From Chitinophaga agri (lineage in GTDB: Bacteria > Bacteroidota > Bacteroidia > Chitinophagales > Chitinophagaceae): 64,000 bases of DNA. A program made the position numbers and the translations under genes. Below the pieces are notes generated by a model. That model was given only the letters and a program-made list of their open reading frames with translations, was not told the origin of the DNA and searched no databases. Numbering within the stretch: position 1 is the first letter of the stretch; the number at the start of each line of letters is the position of its first letter. Location: contig NZ_CP048113.1 in assembly GCF_010093065.1 (NCBI RefSeq), positions 5,558,501 to 5,622,500 of the forward strand, in the 5' to 3' direction. Below are positions 43,429-52,031 of the stretch, piece by piece.

Positions 43429-43436
43429 TAACTTTG
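43429..43436 (+). promoter_or_regulatory. candidate -7 promoter element
   Basis: TAACTTTG matches the TAnnTTTG consensus in the gap before the 43570 gene. I do not find a TTG at 18-21 bases upstream, so it is a half promoter. Confidence 0.4.
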
Positions 43437-43569
43437 CCAAATAATCACCACACATTCCTGCTTTTACCTGCCACTGTATAACACTGCTAAGTACCTTAAA
43501 ATATTTTCTCGAGCCATTCGTCTCTTATATTAACAGTATAAGATGAGTGTTTTTTATACATTTTGATTT

Positions 43570-45906
43570 ATGAAAGTTTTATCTGCTAAGTCCGAGGTGT
43601 TTACAGAAGAAGAAGTGCTGATAGACAGTCATATCTCGTTCGGTCCTTACGTAAAGTTCCTGAAAGAGAGGGCTGCCCGGAAGTCGGATGCGCGTGCCAC
43701 TTACTATCAGCATATTGTAAACCAGTTCGAAGGTAATCCCGCCTTATTAAGTCCCATTGCTGGTGCGGACGATCTGTCTGCCTACCAGGAATACCTGGAT
43801 CTCGTTGTTTCCACCATATTCCCTGTCACAGTTGATATGGATAAAGATATCTATGGCATAGGTATCCCTCACAAATTTGCCATCTTCTACTACTCCGATC
43901 TGTTCAAAAAGCTTTTCGCTGCTAACGGTGATAAGCTGGTCGCCGTGCCGGAGGGGATCTCCGTAGAGAAAGTGAAGAAAGACAAACTGGAATGGTTATA
44001 TAAACTGATCCTGGAAAAAGTATATGACTTCCCGGTAGACTACCGGAATGAGATCATCCATCATGTTACGATACCAGACAGTAATGGTCTGAAGAAATAT
44101 GTCAAACTGCAGATCGACGCCCGCTTTGTGGATGTCATTGTAAAAGGTGACCTGCCTAAACTCAGTTATGATAACGTTTGCCGTAACAAGTTCTCACTGG
44201 ATGTCCTGCAGGAAATGCTGCCACTGCGCAACTTTGCGCTGGAAGGATTTGTGATCTGGACTATACAGGATGTGACAAAAGATGAGGTGCAGAACAGTAT
44301 GAAAAATCTCATACTGAATATGCACGATGGCAATGAACAGCAAACCTACCGCCGCATGGAAGAGGAAGTAGCATCTCTCATGCAGCAGGAAGATGTCAGC
44401 GTGCATATTGTACCGATCCCTAAGATCAATGGACGTTATGTACTGGAATGTGATCTATGTGAAAGTGGTGTGATGCTGGGTGTGATCAATAACGGCAAGC
44501 AGCAGCAGCAATTATTTCAGCAGCTGCTTGATCATCTGATCCTGCAAAAAGAACCACTGTTTATTCCCGAGGTAACAGAGGCGACTTTGCTGTCTTTCCC
44601 TTTCCTGCGCTATCTGCCGCTGAAAGGTATCAGGAGTTATGTGATGGCACCGGTATGGCATGAAGGACAGTTACTCGGCATCATTGAACTGGCCTCTTCC
44701 GAACCAAACAAGATCACCGCGGAAACAATGGGCAGGGCTATGCCGGCTTATCCGCTGCTGATCATGATGCTGACCCGCGGCGTAGATGTACTGAATAATC
44801 GTATCACCCAGGTGATCAAAGAACAGTTCACCGCCTTACAGCCTTCTGTCGAATGGAAGTTCATTGATGCGGCATGGCACTATCTGCATACACCAAAAGA
44901 AGATCGTAAAGACATTGGGAATATCGCATTTGAAGATGTATACCCACTATATGGTGCCGTAGACATCCGTAACTCTTCGACTGAACGTAGTAACGCTATT
45001 CACGAAGACCTTCGAGAGCAACTGTTACTGATCAAGGAAACACTGGAACATATCAGTGAGGCTATTTACCTGCCGCTACTGGAAGAACTGAAGTTCAAAA
45101 ATGAAGAGCTGATCACCGGTATTACCAGTGGGATGCTGTCAGAAGACGAGCTGAAGACCAATAACTACCTGGACGAAGAGATCGGCCCCCTGTTCCGCCA
45201 TCTGCACGAAAGTCATCCGCTGCTGCAGCCAGCACTGGAGCGTTATTTCTCCCTGGTAGATACAAGCGAAGGACATATCCTGCATCACCGTCAGGAATAT
45301 GAAGACAGCCTGGCCAGCATTAATACAGAGATCAATAAATACCTGGATAAAGAGAAAGACAATATCCAGCATTCCTTTCCATGCTACTTTGAAAAGTACC
45401 GTACGGATGGTGTGGAATATAATATCTACATCGGTCAGTCTATCGCCCAAAACCGCAAATTTGACCTGCTGTACCTGCGTAACCTTCGTCTCTGGCAGAT
45501 CTCCTCTATGGCAGAAATAGCTAAACTGACCAATAAACTGAAGGCTAATCTGAAAGTGCCGCTGCAGACTACCCAGCTGATACTGGCCCATAGTAATCCG
45601 ATCGATATTAGTTTCCGCCAGGATGAACGCCGTTTCGATGTGGAAGGAGCATATAATATCCGGTACGAGATCATTAAGAAAAGGATCGACAAAGTGCATA
45701 TCCGCCAGACGGGCAAACGTCTTACCCAGCCGGGGACTATTTCTATTGTGTATGCCTATGCCAAGGAAATGGAGGAATATCTGAAATACATCACCTTCCT
45801 GCAGAATAAAGGTATCCTGCTACCTGATGTGGAAATGTTAGACCTGGAAGATTTACAGGGAGTAAGCGGACTCAGGGCCTTACGCGTGAAGGTAAACATG
45901 GACTAA
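43570..45906 (+). CDS. large GAF-like domain protein of unknown function
   Basis: A 778-residue cytoplasmic protein without signal or membrane segments. About residues 255-410 fit a GAF-type sensor domain, with the strand pair G-I-R-S-Y-V-M-A-P-V-W-H-E-G-Q-L-L-G-I-I-E-L-A-S-S near its end. The N-terminal part (about 1-240) and the C-terminal half (about 420-778), which has long helical stretches such as L-R-E-Q-L-L-L-I-K-E-T-L-E-H-I-S-E-A and ends in a beta-containing part, are not recognised. It lacks kinase, cyclase or DNA-binding motifs. It is transcribed alone after lysA with its own candidate promoter. ATG at 43570. Similar GAF proteins occur in other members of the phylum, but their role is unknown to me. 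Confidence 0.75.
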   Translation: MKVLSAKSEVFTEEEVLIDSHISFGPYVKFLKERAARKSDARATYYQHIVNQFEGNPALLSPIAGADDLSAYQEYLDLVVSTIFPVTVDMDKDIYGIGIPHKFAIFYYSDLFKKLFAANGDKLVAVPEGISVEKVKKDKLEWLYKLILEKVYDFPVDYRNEIIHHVTIPDSNGLKKYVKLQIDARFVDVIVKGDLPKLSYDNVCRNKFSLDVLQEMLPLRNFALEGFVIWTIQDVTKDEVQNSMKNLILNMHDGNEQQTYRRMEEEVASLMQQEDVSVHIVPIPKINGRYVLECDLCESGVMLGVINNGKQQQQLFQQLLDHLILQKEPLFIPEVTEATLLSFPFLRYLPLKGIRSYVMAPVWHEGQLLGIIELASSEPNKITAETMGRAMPAYPLLIMMLTRGVDVLNNRITQVIKEQFTALQPSVEWKFIDAAWHYLHTPKEDRKDIGNIAFEDVYPLYGAVDIRNSSTERSNAIHEDLREQLLLIKETLEHISEAIYLPLLEELKFKNEELITGITSGMLSEDELKTNNYLDEEIGPLFRHLHESHPLLQPALERYFSLVDTSEGHILHHRQEYEDSLASINTEINKYLDKEKDNIQHSFPCYFEKYRTDGVEYNIYIGQSIAQNRKFDLLYLRNLRLWQISSMAEIAKLTNKLKANLKVPLQTTQLILAHSNPIDISFRQDERRFDVEGAYNIRYEIIKKRIDKVHIRQTGKRLTQPGTISIVYAYAKEMEEYLKYITFLQNKGILLPDVEMLDLEDLQGVSGLRALRVKVNMD

Positions 45907-45955
45907 TAAGGATCACAAAACAATAGGTCTTCTTTTATCTGATATCGGTTTGACA

Positions 45956-46034
45956 CCGCTTTGATATTACTGGTACTGCGTTCATATCACGTTTATGAAC
46001 ATAAGATGAACGCAGTATCAGCAATATCAAGCGG
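45956..46034. repeat. long imperfect inverted repeat between convergent genes
   Basis: Bases 45956-45985 pair with 46006-46034 over about 29 positions with a few mismatches (arms include GATATT, CTGCGTTCAT). There is no T run. It lies between the GAF gene (+) and the metallophosphoesterase-barrel gene (-), where it may end transcription in both directions. Confidence 0.75.
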
Positions 46035-46062
46035 CGCCAACTGAAAGTCAATCAGCCCCGGA

Positions 46063-49000
46063 TCAGAACCGGAACCCGAAAGTAATATAAGGTAATACCC
46101 CTTCTTCAGAGCGGCCCACCACAGCTGACAATACCACCAGATTAGCCGGCGTAAAGTAGAAACCTCCACCATAACCATCATGCCAGATGCCAGACTTTTG
46201 ATTCTGGTACCATACTCTACCCACATCATTAAATGCAAGCAGTCCTACACTGGCTGGGAACAGATATGAGCGAAAATCAAACAGCTTGATACGCAGTTCC
46301 ACATTATTATACACAGAAGCATTACCACTAAAGCGTGAATTACGGAAACCACGCAGGTTCTGTACACCGCCCAGGGTCGCAGCCTGGAAATATTCATAAT
46401 CGCCCCAGATCTTATTGGCACCGAAACGGGTGACTAACACCACACTGGTAGGTACATGGAAGTTTGTGTAAAGGCTCAGATCGGTTTGCACCTGCACATA
46501 GTTACGTTTTTGTGCATTCAGTCCCTGACTACCATATACAGACGTATTCCAGTTGATACCTCTTGTTGGGATCATGCTATTATCACGGGTATCGATCTTT
46601 AATCCCACACGTAAACCTGCATAGGTTTTAGACTGGAATACGGCGAGGGAGTCCAGCCCGTTTTTCGGAAAGTCGGAGGTGATGCGACCTACCGTCTCAT
46701 CTTTATCCAACGTGTAGTAAGTAAATGATGGACCGTAGTACAGCTGCAGATGATCAGAGAGTTTTGTATTCAGCAGCGGCTCTACATTATACAGGCTGAA
46801 ACGGGTACGGTAATACCGGATACCGAGCGACTTATCAAAGTCGGACTCATTACCGAAACCGAAGAAGTTCACTGTATTGTTAGGCGCCTTTACATTGGCG
46901 GCGAGCGTCAGGTCGGAATTACCGATAGCATCTGTGAACTCTCCGAAATAACGGAACTGCCATGCATTGGTACCAAGAGAATGACCTGCCAGTACGGTGT
47001 GCCTTGTGGCGAATGGTTTCTTACGGAAGCCCTGTGTAGTATACTGGAAACCAAGACCAAGGGACAGACCGTCATCCTGGTTGAAGGCAGCGGTTGCCAG
47101 TGGCATCAGTTTGTTATACTGGTTTCGGAAGAAAGTACGTTCGTAACGGATAACGTCCGGGTTGGATGACAGTCTGAGTCTGTCATTACCATGCATATCG
47201 AAAGTATCCTTCTTATTGGCCAGGTCATAGATCAGGATGCGTTTACCCGCATGACTGCCAGTGCTGTCTATATAGGCATCTGCATCTTTACCACCGATGA
47301 TACGGATCTTGATAGGAGAACCATTATCACCTTTTACAATGAACCTGTCTTCTCCTCCGAGGCCGAATATTCTTAACTCACGGGTATCTTTCGGGTCGAA
47401 GAGACGGTGATAGATCACCTGTTCCAGTTCACCTTTTTTACTGATCTTGGTAACGGTGACATCTATTTTCCCTTCCGGCTGACGCTCAATAGAGAACAGT
47501 TCATTCTTTTTACTACCCGTGATCTCCACTTTTTTGGAAATAAAACGGTAGAATTTCAATGCTTCATCTTCCAGGATATCACGACGTGCCTTCAATGTTG
47601 TATACACACGTTCGCCTACCTGTGCTTTGACCGGCTCAGGAAACTGGTTAGCCGCTGTTCTGATCACAGAGTCTGTGATACGTTGTACAAAAGCATGCGA
47701 GATATCTTTCCATTCCTGTTCGCTCAGTTCGTTCATGAAAGAACGGTCAAATGGCTGAGCAGTAGGGTTCTGTCCTTCAATATACCTGATCTTCGGACGG
47801 AAGCCCTGGATATTAGGCAATGCCCATTTCCTGGCAGCAATACGTGGCAGGGTGCCTTCATTGACAAAAAATGCCTGGTCACGATCACGCGGGATTGGAA
47901 AATAGACTTGTCTTTTTGCCTTCTTACCTTTTTCTGCACCCCATCTCCACTGGTCATCGTGACGGTCCCAGTCGGCTATCAGCCAGTCTAGTAAACGGGC
48001 ATTCAGTACAGCCTGCTGATTGACGGTATTATCATTATCTCCCAGTATCTGCTCCAGTAGTTTCGGCGTATTCAGTGTTTTACCTTTTACGTCAGGTTCT
48101 CTTTCTTCGAATAGATACACATCATCACCATAAGTGTTCGCATACACGCCCAGTACGGTGTCTTTAGGCAGATATACAAAGGTGGGATTTGTATGATGAA
48201 CACCGGCAGCATCCGCCAGTGGCACGACAGCGAGTGGCGCATAAGGATTGGCTGCAGAGATCTGATCCTGTACGACGTCTTTAGCCACGGTTTCGCGTAG
48301 TGCTTCCGGTACTGCTTTCGCAGGATATTTCTTCAGAGAACGGAGTACCCATTCGGTACCGTTCTTATCTTCCAGTCGCAGGGACAGCGTTTGCATACCA
48401 CCACCACGTTTTAGGATCTTTAAGCCACCTTTTTCTTTGTTCAGGTCCAGTACATGGAAGGGGAGGGGAGTCGCCCACACTTCACGGTAGTTCCTGCCCA
48501 TCAGCCAGTAATGAAAACCTGACTTACCGGTATACTGGGAATCTGCCGGCATAGTGACCGTAGCAGGTAACTGGCTGGCAGAAGGACTGGCATTGGCGAT
48601 GGCGCTTGAACGAACGTCCTGTATGCTGAACAGCTGTTGCGCATAGGCAGGACCGTCTGTTTTGTCAACAGTATAGTATTTCGCTTCTACACGACCGCTT
48701 TTAGATATTTCCAGTACGGTATAACCATTTTCGTTACTGGCGTATAATGATTTCGCGCCTTTCTTTACACGGGTCTCTTTGGCACCAGCGCCACTTACTA
48801 CATAAAAGTTCTCATCATCTTTGATAAGCTGTAAAGTATGATCATGGCCCGATACGAAGATAGCCGGGCCGTGTGGTTTGATTGCCGCTTCCACACCGCG
48901 TATCATAGACTGATAGGTCGGGTTGGGGATATCTTCCGGAGTACCGAATACGCCACGCGTAATAGGATAGATAGAACCTATGATGGGCAGTGGTATATAC

Positions 49001-49734
49001 AGGCCTTTCTTGAGATCGGTGAAGGGGAATATATGTTGTTTGATCGTATAGTAGCCACCATGTATACTATAGCTTCTGAAAGGGTGGTGCGCTGCAAATA
49101 TGATCAGTTTATTTCTGTTACGGCTCACAATGTCACTGATCTCGGTCAGGACCTCTTCCCTTGTTTTAGTATCGCAGGAAGATTCGGAACCAGGCTTCTG
49201 ATAAGGGAATAACCACCATTCAGTATCCATGATGATGAGGGTGGTATTATTATCAAGATGTACTTCTTCCGGTCCCGGACAACCGTCTTTGGGCAGGAAG
49301 TTTACATTGGGCAGTTGTAATGAATCGACATACAGCTGCTGGTTGATAACGGTTTGCCATCCATCAGGCTGCGAGCGTTTCCAGTCGTGGTTACCCGGAA
49401 TGAAGATGGCTTGTGTAGCTGTATTTCTTACCAGGTCCACCTGGTAGTCGAGTATCTTTCTGGCCTCATCATATCTCGCAGAACCGGCATCAGGTAAGCC
49501 GAGCGGGTATACATTATCTCCCAGGAACAATACTGTGTTTCTGGCATCCTGGAGGTTGATGCGTTGTTTCACCGCGTCAATGACAGGGTTGTGACCGTCT
49601 TTGTGCAGTTCCCCGGCGTCGCCAATGAGGATAACTCTGCGGGCGAGACTATCATCTGTCATCTGAGCCTGTGAGAGCAATGGGAGGAATAGAAGGGGTA
49701 AAAGGTGTCTTGCTTTTGGTAAAATGCTAATCAT
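46063..49734 (-). CDS. metallophosphoesterase fused to an outer-membrane barrel
   Basis: A 1223-residue exported protein. After the signal peptide (about 1-23) is a calcineurin-like phosphoesterase domain (about 30-330) with the metal-ligand motifs I-G-D-A-G, F-L-G-D-N-V, P-G-N-H-D-W, A-A-H-H-P-F and S-G-H-D-H-T. Then comes a long middle part (about 390-850), with W-L-I-A-D-W-D-R-H-D-D-Q-W-R-W-G. The last about 350 residues form a beta-barrel of the surface antigen/BamA type (Y-N-N-V-E-L-R-I, A-F-N-D-V-G-R-V-W), ending in the outer-membrane C-terminal Phe (F-G-F-R-F). The phosphoesterase thus probably faces the periplasm or the surface while tethered to the outer membrane. It overlaps the upstream lipoprotein gene by four bases. 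Confidence 0.9.
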   Translation of the reverse strand: MISILPKARHLLPLLFLPLLSQAQMTDDSLARRVILIGDAGELHKDGHNPVIDAVKQRINLQDARNTVLFLGDNVYPLGLPDAGSARYDEARKILDYQVDLVRNTATQAIFIPGNHDWKRSQPDGWQTVINQQLYVDSLQLPNVNFLPKDGCPGPEEVHLDNNTTLIIMDTEWWLFPYQKPGSESSCDTKTREEVLTEISDIVSRNRNKLIIFAAHHPFRSYSIHGGYYTIKQHIFPFTDLKKGLYIPLPIIGSIYPITRGVFGTPEDIPNPTYQSMIRGVEAAIKPHGPAIFVSGHDHTLQLIKDDENFYVVSGAGAKETRVKKGAKSLYASNENGYTVLEISKSGRVEAKYYTVDKTDGPAYAQQLFSIQDVRSSAIANASPSASQLPATVTMPADSQYTGKSGFHYWLMGRNYREVWATPLPFHVLDLNKEKGGLKILKRGGGMQTLSLRLEDKNGTEWVLRSLKKYPAKAVPEALRETVAKDVVQDQISAANPYAPLAVVPLADAAGVHHTNPTFVYLPKDTVLGVYANTYGDDVYLFEEREPDVKGKTLNTPKLLEQILGDNDNTVNQQAVLNARLLDWLIADWDRHDDQWRWGAEKGKKAKRQVYFPIPRDRDQAFFVNEGTLPRIAARKWALPNIQGFRPKIRYIEGQNPTAQPFDRSFMNELSEQEWKDISHAFVQRITDSVIRTAANQFPEPVKAQVGERVYTTLKARRDILEDEALKFYRFISKKVEITGSKKNELFSIERQPEGKIDVTVTKISKKGELEQVIYHRLFDPKDTRELRIFGLGGEDRFIVKGDNGSPIKIRIIGGKDADAYIDSTGSHAGKRILIYDLANKKDTFDMHGNDRLRLSSNPDVIRYERTFFRNQYNKLMPLATAAFNQDDGLSLGLGFQYTTQGFRKKPFATRHTVLAGHSLGTNAWQFRYFGEFTDAIGNSDLTLAANVKAPNNTVNFFGFGNESDFDKSLGIRYYRTRFSLYNVEPLLNTKLSDHLQLYYGPSFTYYTLDKDETVGRITSDFPKNGLDSLAVFQSKTYAGLRVGLKIDTRDNSMIPTRGINWNTSVYGSQGLNAQKRNYVQVQTDLSLYTNFHVPTSVVLVTRFGANKIWGDYEYFQAATLGGVQNLRGFRNSRFSGNASVYNNVELRIKLFDFRSYLFPASVGLLAFNDVGRVWYQNQKSGIWHDGYGGGFYFTPANLVVLSAVVGRSEEGVLPYITFGFRF

Positions 49735-50579
49735 CGTGATGAGTTGTACTTAAATTTCAGAATATTGGCCTGTGATTCGTCTACCGCCTCGTTAGATATG
49801 TACATGTCGCCGTGAGCAGTGAAGGAGATGCCTTCAGGCTGCGCGAATTTGCGATGTCGTAGATTATAAGCCTCCTGTACTTTGCCATCGAGATCAGTAA
49901 TAACCAGTAAGCGGTTTACTGCCGATACAATATACAGGCGATGTTCAATGGGATGGACGGCTGCTGCTGATGGCTTGAAACGGCCTACATCGCCGCCGGT
50001 AAGTCTGGCAATTTCTCCTACGTTGATACGGAATGCCGGAGTGGTATCATACTCCATAGTACTCAGCCGGAACCGGAAGGCAGAAGTAAAACCTTCATGT
50101 TTGTCTTCTTCACAGGCTTTGCAAATGAGCACCAGGCTGCTGTCTCTTGCGTCAAAATAGAGGCTTTCAAATTCCCTTTTACCGGGAACAGATAGTTTGT
50201 AGTGAGTGGCGTCGGCTGTATCGGTGAACATACCGTTCACATGATAGAGGTGCCCGTTACTTTTGAGTACGAACCAGTCATTACCAGAAGTAGCGAGATC
50301 TTCGTAGTCGCCGCTTTTGTCAAATTTGGAAGTAGGGTAAGGCTTTTCAGTATCCAGATCGATCGAATAGATCTTGCCCTCCTCGTCATTGATGGCCATA
50401 ATATGATGCTCATCGGGAGCGAGAACAATTCCGGAAATCTCCTGCATTGATTGCCTTACACGGTAACGGGTAGGCTCCGCCAGATTATAACCCTTTGGAG
50501 AGCTATATTGTTTATCCTCCTGATTGAACACATTACAGGATAAAAACAGAAAAAAGAACGCAATATATCTTACTTGCAT
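49731..50579 (-). CDS. SdiA-regulated-like lipoprotein
   Basis: A 282-residue lipoprotein: after M-Q-V-R-Y-I-A-F-F-F-L-F-L-S-C the Cys is the lipidation site. The mature part resembles the SdiA-regulated (beta-propeller) family: M-Q-E-I-S-G-I-V-L-A-P-D-E-H-H-I-M-A-I-N-D-E-E-G-K-I-Y-S-I-D, and P-S-A-A-A-V-H-P-I-E-H-R-L-Y-I-V-S-A-V-N-R-L-L-V-I-T-D-L-D-G-K and Q-P-E-G-I-S-F. ATG 50579 is chosen; the frame is open to 50600. Its stop overlaps the start of the phosphoesterase-barrel gene (ATGA), so the two are translationally coupled and probably work together. Confidence 0.82.
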   Translation of the reverse strand: MQVRYIAFFFLFLSCNVFNQEDKQYSSPKGYNLAEPTRYRVRQSMQEISGIVLAPDEHHIMAINDEEGKIYSIDLDTEKPYPTSKFDKSGDYEDLATSGNDWFVLKSNGHLYHVNGMFTDTADATHYKLSVPGKREFESLYFDARDSSLVLICKACEEDKHEGFTSAFRFRLSTMEYDTTPAFRINVGEIARLTGGDVGRFKPSAAAVHPIEHRLYIVSAVNRLLVITDLDGKVQEAYNLRHRKFAQPEGISFTAHGDMYISNEAVDESQANILKFKYNSSR

Positions 50580-50718
50580 AGATGAGTGGTTAATAGTCAA
50601 TGCAAAAACACAGCGAGCCCATTGCCCACTGTATTCCTCATTGCTTATTTGCAGAATAAAATTAACTTAAAAATGCAGTAACTTGCTGATCTCAGTTTTG
50701 CTTTTTTAACTAAGGCTT

Positions 50719-52029
50719 ATGCACACAGGATTAATCATAGAAGCAGCAGAAACATATGTTGCGAAGCAATACCAGGATCGTCCTCACCCTAACCTGGTCT
50801 ATCATAATTTAGAACATACAAAGCTGGTAGTTGCAGCAGCACAGCAGATTGCAGCACATTACCGCCTTGCAGATAACGACCTGCTAATCGTATGTGTAGC
50901 GTGCTGGTTTCACGACCTTGGCTACCTGATGGGGGAAACGAAAATGCATGAAGAAAAGGGTGCAGAGATGGCAAGAGTGTTCTTAAATGTACAACAGATT
51001 CCAGAGGATATACAACAACAGGTAGCTGGTTGTATCATGGCCACCAAAATGCCGCAGAATCCTAAAAACCTATTGGAAGAGATCGTTTGTGACGCTGACC
51101 TCTTTCATCTGGGAACGAAGGACTTCAGGGACAGGTCCAGGTTGATGCGACAGGAATTTGAACTCACATCAGGCAGAGAGATCTCTGGTGCTGAATGGAA
51201 TGCGGGATCGCTCCGGCTGCAGGAGACCCACCACTTCTTTACTGCTTATTGTAAGGCACTGCTGCAACAGCAGAAAGAAGATAACATCGTTAAGCTGAAG
51301 AGTAAACTTGAGAAACAGGAGGAAAAGGCAGTGAAGAAAGGAAAGGCTACTGTTCAAAAGGAGCTTTCAGCTGCTGAAGATGCATTGGCTGCTGCCACCC
51401 CGGCAGCTATCGCTGCTCCGGTTGAGGAAGAAAAGAAAAAGGATAAGAAGAAGGATAAAGATAAAGAGAAGGAAGCGAAAGTGAAGGATGCCAAACCCGG
51501 AAGAGGTGTGGAGACCATGTTCCGTACTACCTCCACTAATCATATACGTCTCAGCTCCATGGCCGATAGTAAGGCGCATATCATGATTTCGGTAAACTCT
51601 ATCATTATATCTGTTATCCTGGGTGTATTGGTAAGAAGACTTGAAGATTACCCAAACCTCATCCTCCCTGCCTTTATCTTTTTACTGACTGGTGTACTGA
51701 CTATCATCTTCTCTGTACTGGCCACCCGTCCAAATATCAATGTGGGTAAATTCACTAAAGCAGATATTGATAGCAAAAAGACGAACCTGCTGTTCTTCGG
51801 CAACTTCCATGAAATGTCACTGGAAGAATATACCTGGGGTATGACCGAAATGATGAAGGACAATGACTACGTATATGGTAGCATGATACAGGATATCTAT
51901 CATCTGGGCGTGGTACTGGGCAAAAAATATAAACAGCTGCGTATAGCCTATAACATCTTTATGTTTGGACTGATCATATCCGTGGCCGCATTTGTAATAG
52001 CAGCATTATTTTTCCCGGTGAAGAACTAA
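50719..52029 (+). CDS. HD-domain phosphohydrolase fused to a Pycsar-effector-like (PycTM/DUF5706) membrane domain
   Basis: A 436-residue protein with three parts. Residues 1-180 form an HD-type phosphohydrolase: H29/H33 in Y-H-N-L-E-H-T, H65-D66 in W-F-H-D-L-G-Y, and D125/D127 in V-C-D-A-D-L-F, all in the order of the metal-binding HD core. Residues about 191-262 are a Lys/Glu/Ala-rich linker (D-K-K-K-D-K-D-K-E-K-E). Residues about 275-436 match the PycTM/DUF5706 domain: M-A-D-S-K-A-H-I-M-I-S-V-N-S-I-I-I-S, N-L-L-F-F-G-N-F-H-E-M-S-L-E-E-Y, and three membrane segments (about 287-305, 314-335, 408-432). In Pycsar phage defence this domain is the membrane-damaging effector switched by cyclic pyrimidine nucleotides. 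Here it carries its own HD domain and no cyclase is nearby. ppk1 starts two bases after its stop. Confidence 0.88.
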   Translation: MHTGLIIEAAETYVAKQYQDRPHPNLVYHNLEHTKLVVAAAQQIAAHYRLADNDLLIVCVACWFHDLGYLMGETKMHEEKGAEMARVFLNVQQIPEDIQQQVAGCIMATKMPQNPKNLLEEIVCDADLFHLGTKDFRDRSRLMRQEFELTSGREISGAEWNAGSLRLQETHHFFTAYCKALLQQQKEDNIVKLKSKLEKQEEKAVKKGKATVQKELSAAEDALAAATPAAIAAPVEEEKKKDKKKDKDKEKEAKVKDAKPGRGVETMFRTTSTNHIRLSSMADSKAHIMISVNSIIISVILGVLVRRLEDYPNLILPAFIFLLTGVLTIIFSVLATRPNINVGKFTKADIDSKKTNLLFFGNFHEMSLEEYTWGMTEMMKDNDYVYGSMIQDIYHLGVVLGKKYKQLRIAYNIFMFGLIISVAAFVIAALFFPVKN

Positions 52030-52031
52030 GC

